Shown one piece after another: positions 6,553 through 7,036 of a stretch of DNA of 7,036 nucleotides. Where the stretch lies: NCBI GenBank assembly GCA_023386835.1, contig JAEWIY010000234.1, positions 1 through 7,036 on the forward strand, written 5' to 3'. The position numbers were made by a program, and so were the translations under genes. The notes under the pieces are model-generated. The model searched no databases, was not told where the DNA came from, and saw only the letters and a list, made by a program, of their open reading frames with translations. Numbering within the stretch: the first letter of the stretch is position 1; each line of letters begins with the position of its first letter. Source of the DNA: Verrucomicrobiota bacterium (lineage in GTDB: Bacteria > Verrucomicrobiota > Verrucomicrobiia > Opitutales > Opitutaceae).

Positions 6553-7036
6553 TCACAGCGCCACGCGTGGCGCGGCCTGATGTATCGGGATCAGCCGCTG
6601 CTCGAGTTCGGGCATCGGCATCTCGAGCAGTTGCTCCAGCGGCAGGGCTTGGTCGACCCGCAGATCACCCGAAGCGATGCGCCGCAGGGCCTTGAGGTGC
6701 GCGCCACAACCGAGCTTCTGGCCGACGTCGTGCGCGAGGGTGCGGATGTAGGTGCCCTTCGTGCACGCCACGTCGAAGTCGATCAGCGGTGACTCCCAGC
6801 GCAAGAGGTCAAAGCGCATGATCCGGATGAACCGGGGCTCACGCTCCACTTCCTCGCCGGCCCGCGCCTTCTTGTAGAGGGGCACACCGTCGATCTTCAC
6901 CGCGGAAAACATCGGCGGCGTCTGATACTGGTCGCCGAGAAAACCCTGCAGCGTCGCGCGCACCTGCGCCTCCGACAGCTCCGGCACCGGGCGCGTTTCC
7001 AGCATCTCGCCCTCGGCGTCCTGGGTGTTCGTGACC
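6553..7036 (-). CDS. truB: tRNA pseudouridine-55 synthase TruB, 3' part (N-terminus outside window)
   Basis: TruB converts uridine 55 in the T-loop of elongator tRNAs to pseudouridine. Only the C-terminal 160 or so residues are present. The frame runs off the right edge without a start, and an in-frame ATG at 7003-7005 is internal, because the codons before it (VTNTQDAEGE) continue the conserved TruB sequence ahead of LETRPVPE. Recognisable motifs follow: QTPPMFSAVKIDGVPLYKKAR, then CTKGTYIRTLAHDVGQKLG, then GAHLKALRR, all characteristic of TruB around the tRNA-binding cleft. The catalytic Asp lies in the missing N-terminal part, so activity cannot be judged here. The stop is at 6553-6555. 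ribF follows after 33 bases, matching the conserved rbfA-truB-ribF order of bacterial translation gene clusters. Confidence 0.96.
   Translation of the reverse strand, partial: VTNTQDAEGEMLETRPVPELSEAQVRATLQGFLGDQYQTPPMFSAVKIDGVPLYKKARAGEEVEREPRFIRIMRFDLLRWESPLIDFDVACTKGTYIRTLAHDVGQKLGCGAHLKALRRIASGDLRVDQALPLEQLLEMPMPELEQRLIPIHQAAPRVAL

Noticed and set aside
5455..6792. 445-codon plus-strand open frame opposite ribF and the end of truB
   Set aside because: It spans two well-identified minus-strand genes and the gaps between and after them. Its composition is Arg/His/Ala-rich without domain motifs, so it is a shadow.
6553..7005. A short stand-alone 150-residue gene starting at ATG 7005
   Set aside because: The frame continues upstream with conserved TruB residues to the window edge, so this ATG is internal to truB.

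Overview
This is a high-GC bacterial window, roughly 60-65% GC by eye. It carries housekeeping genes interleaved with carbohydrate-related genes, almost all on the minus strand. The mix points to a polysaccharide-degrading Gram-negative bacterium, and Verrucomicrobiota (Opitutaceae-like) is my best guess. The clues are a RecN with an unusual set of ATPase motifs, a secreted rhamnosidase-type glycoside hydrolase and a secreted ThuA-family protein. The taxonomic placement is inference from protein style, not a search.

Reading in the direction of transcription (right to left): the right edge holds the 3' part of truB (tRNA pseudouridine-55 synthase, N-terminus outside the window). After 33 bases comes ribF (bifunctional riboflavin kinase/FAD synthetase). 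The truB-ribF order is the tail of the classical nusA-infB-rbfA-truB-ribF cluster. A 132-base spacer separates ribF from a large exported GH78-type alpha-L-rhamnosidase (5412-2956). Next is a non-coding stretch (2628-2955) holding the only plus-strand gene, a tRNA-Val(GAC) with an encoded CCA end and its own intrinsic terminator. Beyond it, again on the minus strand, lie recN (DNA double-strand-break repair ATPase) and, 45 bases downstream, a ThuA-domain protein with a signal peptide whose last codons run off the left edge.

Functionally there are two themes. TruB, RibF, the tRNA and RecN are core functions (tRNA modification, flavin cofactors, translation, recombination repair). The GH78 enzyme and the ThuA protein are exported and probably serve glycan or sugar-derivative catabolism. 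The two glycan genes are not adjacent, so a dedicated locus cannot be claimed.

I see no CRISPR array, insertion sequence, integrase, toxin-antitoxin pair or defence system. The long plus-strand open frames opposite GH78, recN and ribF are GC-rich antisense shadows. The most distinctive observation is that RecN departs from the usual residues at three separate nucleotide-binding motifs (Q-loop, signature, D-loop). I found no convincing previously undescribed system.
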